Assembly (NCBI GenBank): GCA_018900295.1
Contig: JAHIGH010000117.1
Span: 1-21,838, forward strand
Reading direction: 5' to 3'
DNA length: 21,838 nt
From: Patescibacteria group bacterium
Lineage (GTDB): Bacteria > Patescibacteriota > Microgenomatia > Levybacterales > UBA12049
Part shown: positions 21,075 to 21,838 of the stretch, one piece after another
Numbering within the stretch: position 1 is the first letter of the stretch
Layout of the letters: each line of letters begins with the position of its first letter
Translations under genes and position numbers: made by a program
The notes under the pieces: model-generated
Database searches by the model: none
What the model was told of the DNA's origin: nothing
The model's input: the letters and a program-made list of their open reading frames with translations, nothing else

Positions 21075-21413
21075 GTGATAATTACTAAATCTACTCCTTA
21101 CGCAAAAAAAGAAATAAAAAAATTACAGGAAGTATTTGATACTTATATTAAAACAGTAATTGATGTCGAAAGGAGGATATGTTCGGCCGGTTGTGATAGA
21201 CATTTTGAATCAGAGCAGATTCTTCTTGAGCAGGGATCTAAACAGCCTGATTTATGGGGAGGCGGGATTGATATTGATACAAAAGAGATAGATTTCAATT
21301 CATTTATTAATATACGCTCTAAGGATAATAATGCAAGTAATGAAATTCTTGATCCTGAAAAGAGAAAAATATATGATGAATTGACAAGTTATTTCTTTAA
21401 AGAAATTCTATGA
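21075..21413 (+). CDS. DUF5674 family protein
   Basis: This 112-residue soluble protein starts with GTG at 21075. Family-like features are KTVIDVERRICSAG (36-49), the acid-rich HFESEQILLEQGSKQPDLWGGGI (63-85) and FINIRSKDNN with LDPEKRKIYDEL. DUF5674 proteins are small, conserved and frequent in Patescibacteria; their function is unknown. The stop overlaps the next start as ATGA, so the pair is co-translated. It lies inside the region bounded by the ftsZ repeats and may be element cargo or an old neighbour of ftsZ. Confidence 0.8.
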   Translation: MIITKSTPYAKKEIKKLQEVFDTYIKTVIDVERRICSAGCDRHFESEQILLEQGSKQPDLWGGGIDIDTKEIDFNSFINIRSKDNNASNEILDPEKRKIYDELTSYFFKEIL

Positions 21414-21682
21414 ATAATAAAATAGTTATTGAATCTCTATCTATGGATCTTTTGAGGGTCGCTCTCGGATATCATCGGGGATCAAATAAAATGGCTAAAC
21501 GATTTTCAGAAGAAGCATTGAAGAGGGTAAGTGAAATTGATTCAAATAAAATTAAACCTTATTTCGTAAAGATATTAAATAAATTACCCGCTGCGCTTTC
21601 GAATGACGATGTAAACCGGATTTCTGAAGACGCTTTAATGTATAGTACTCTCTGCAAAAACTACACAAAACACTACTATTAA
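21410..21682 (+). CDS. Small conserved protein paired with DUF5674
   Basis: A 90-residue helical protein with SMDLLRVALGYHRGSNKMAKRFSEEALKR near the start and EDALMYSTLCKNYTKHYY at the end. The LGYHRGS-KMA-RF-EEALKR block and the MYSTL--NYT tail look like a family that I recall following DUF5674 genes in Patescibacteria; no name is known to me. Its stop overlaps that of ftsZ tail to tail (21679-21682), leaving no spacer. The helical block suggests a role in nucleic acid or protein binding, but this is a guess. Confidence 0.7.
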   Translation: MNNKIVIESLSMDLLRVALGYHRGSNKMAKRFSEEALKRVSEIDSNKIKPYFVKILNKLPAALSNDDVNRISEDALMYSTLCKNYTKHYY

Positions 21683-21837
21683 TTTCTCTGTCTTAGGAAT
21701 GCGGGGATGTCCCAGTTGTCTTCAGGTTTGACTTCTTTTGGCTTCTTCTCCTCAAATACATTGACTTGTTGCACGTTTTGAGGTTTTTGAGGTTGTGGAG
21801 GTGTACCTGCCGAGGTGATCGGGTCTGCTTGTTTTTG
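21679..21837 (-). CDS. ftsZ: Cell division protein FtsZ, C-terminal 52 residues (gene runs off the right edge)
   Basis: The minus-strand frame is open from the window edge to TAA 21679. It shows a Pro/Gln-rich linker (PPQPQKPQNVQQVNVFEEKK) and ends DNWDIPAFLRQRN. The DIPAFLR motif is the conserved C-terminal peptide through which FtsZ binds membrane anchors such as FtsA or SepF. The GTPase domain lies outside the window. The last 26 coding bases plus one stop-adjacent base are duplicated 4.2 kb away at 17488-17513. Confidence 0.88.
   Translation of the reverse strand, partial: QKQADPITSAGTPPQPQKPQNVQQVNVFEEKKPKEVKPEDNWDIPAFLRQRN
21683..21708 (-). repeat. Right copy of the 26-bp repeat, inside ftsZ
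   Basis: Identical to 17488-17513; here it is the true end of ftsZ. The flanking bases differ on both sides. Confidence 0.85.
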
Positions 21838-21838
21838 G

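Larger units (their letters stand above)
17488..21708. mobile_element. Candidate 4.2-kb integrated element at the ftsZ 3' end
   Basis: The segment is bounded by the perfect 26-bp repeats and sits exactly at the end of the ftsZ coding region. It contains a protease operon, a decayed REP-type transposase, a BRO-N gene, a restriction-like remnant and the DUF5674 pair. That mix of accessory genes and relics fits a mobile or once-mobile island. Both copies keep the same FtsZ tail but differ at the last codon and stop (AAC TAG and AAT TAA), as when an element brings its own gene end. No integrase is present, so it is either defective or moved by an enzyme encoded elsewhere. The DUF5674 pair may instead be native. 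Confidence 0.5.

Noticed and set aside
1..21838. CRISPR arrays, rRNA or complete transposase genes
   Set aside because: None seen: no regularly spaced repeats, no rRNA-like conserved stretches, and only a 50-residue transposase remnant.

Overview
The window looks like a low-GC bacterial chromosome segment, most likely from a Candidate Phyla Radiation (Patescibacteria) lineage. That placement is inferred from several things: a DUF5674 gene with its usual small partner, a long A/T-rich degenerate inverted repeat and short palindromes of the kind scattered through such genomes, many genes whose -10 box almost touches the start codon, and an FtsZ C-terminus at the right edge. TGA, TAA and TAG all end genes here, so the standard bacterial code is assumed.

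Left part (1-10344, all on the minus strand): a large copper/heavy-metal locus. In transcription order it holds a CsoR/RcnR-type repressor, a CPH-type (CopB-like) P-type ATPase, a HMA-TauE/SafE-double cupredoxin fusion, a CopZ-like chaperone, a CPC-type (CopA-like) P-type ATPase, a DUF1573 protein, a membrane-anchored Cys/His/Met protein of no family I recognise, a CcdA-like protein and the start of an MFS permease. The repressor promoter is TTGACA-N17-TATATT with a TACCC/GGGTA operator inside the spacer. A second promoter inside the locus, ahead of the fusion gene, carries a different regulatory box.

Middle (10369-16506): a frameshifted lycopene-cyclase-domain-like gene, an NhaC-type antiporter, a mostly empty 414-bp stretch with one small ORF, then an ICMT-like methyltransferase with a DUF5676 protein, a DUF2933-like protein, a CusRS-like two-component system and a divergent EamA transporter. 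The same direct repeat, CTTCAT-N5-CTTAAT with an 11-bp period, lies 9-11 bp upstream of a -10 box at four promoters: the copper fusion gene, the methyltransferase operon, the DUF2933 gene and the two-component system itself. I read this as the regulon of the local response regulator, linking the metal genes to the membrane-protein genes.

Right part (16512-21838): a DUF6922/AbiEii toxin-antitoxin pair, then a 4.2-kb segment bounded by a 26-bp perfect direct repeat of the 3' end of ftsZ. Both copies encode the same C-terminal peptide, IPAFLRQRN plus stop. This suggests an integrated element that uses ftsZ as its attachment site. Inside are a three-gene operon with a ClpP-fold (SDH_sah-type) protease whose third gene is interrupted by TAG, a decayed REP-associated transposase between 16-bp inverted repeats, a BRO-N protein, a type I restriction-like remnant, and the DUF5674 pair. 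No integrase is visible. Partial ftsZ runs off the right edge.

All family names come from reading motifs and from memory; no database search was run.
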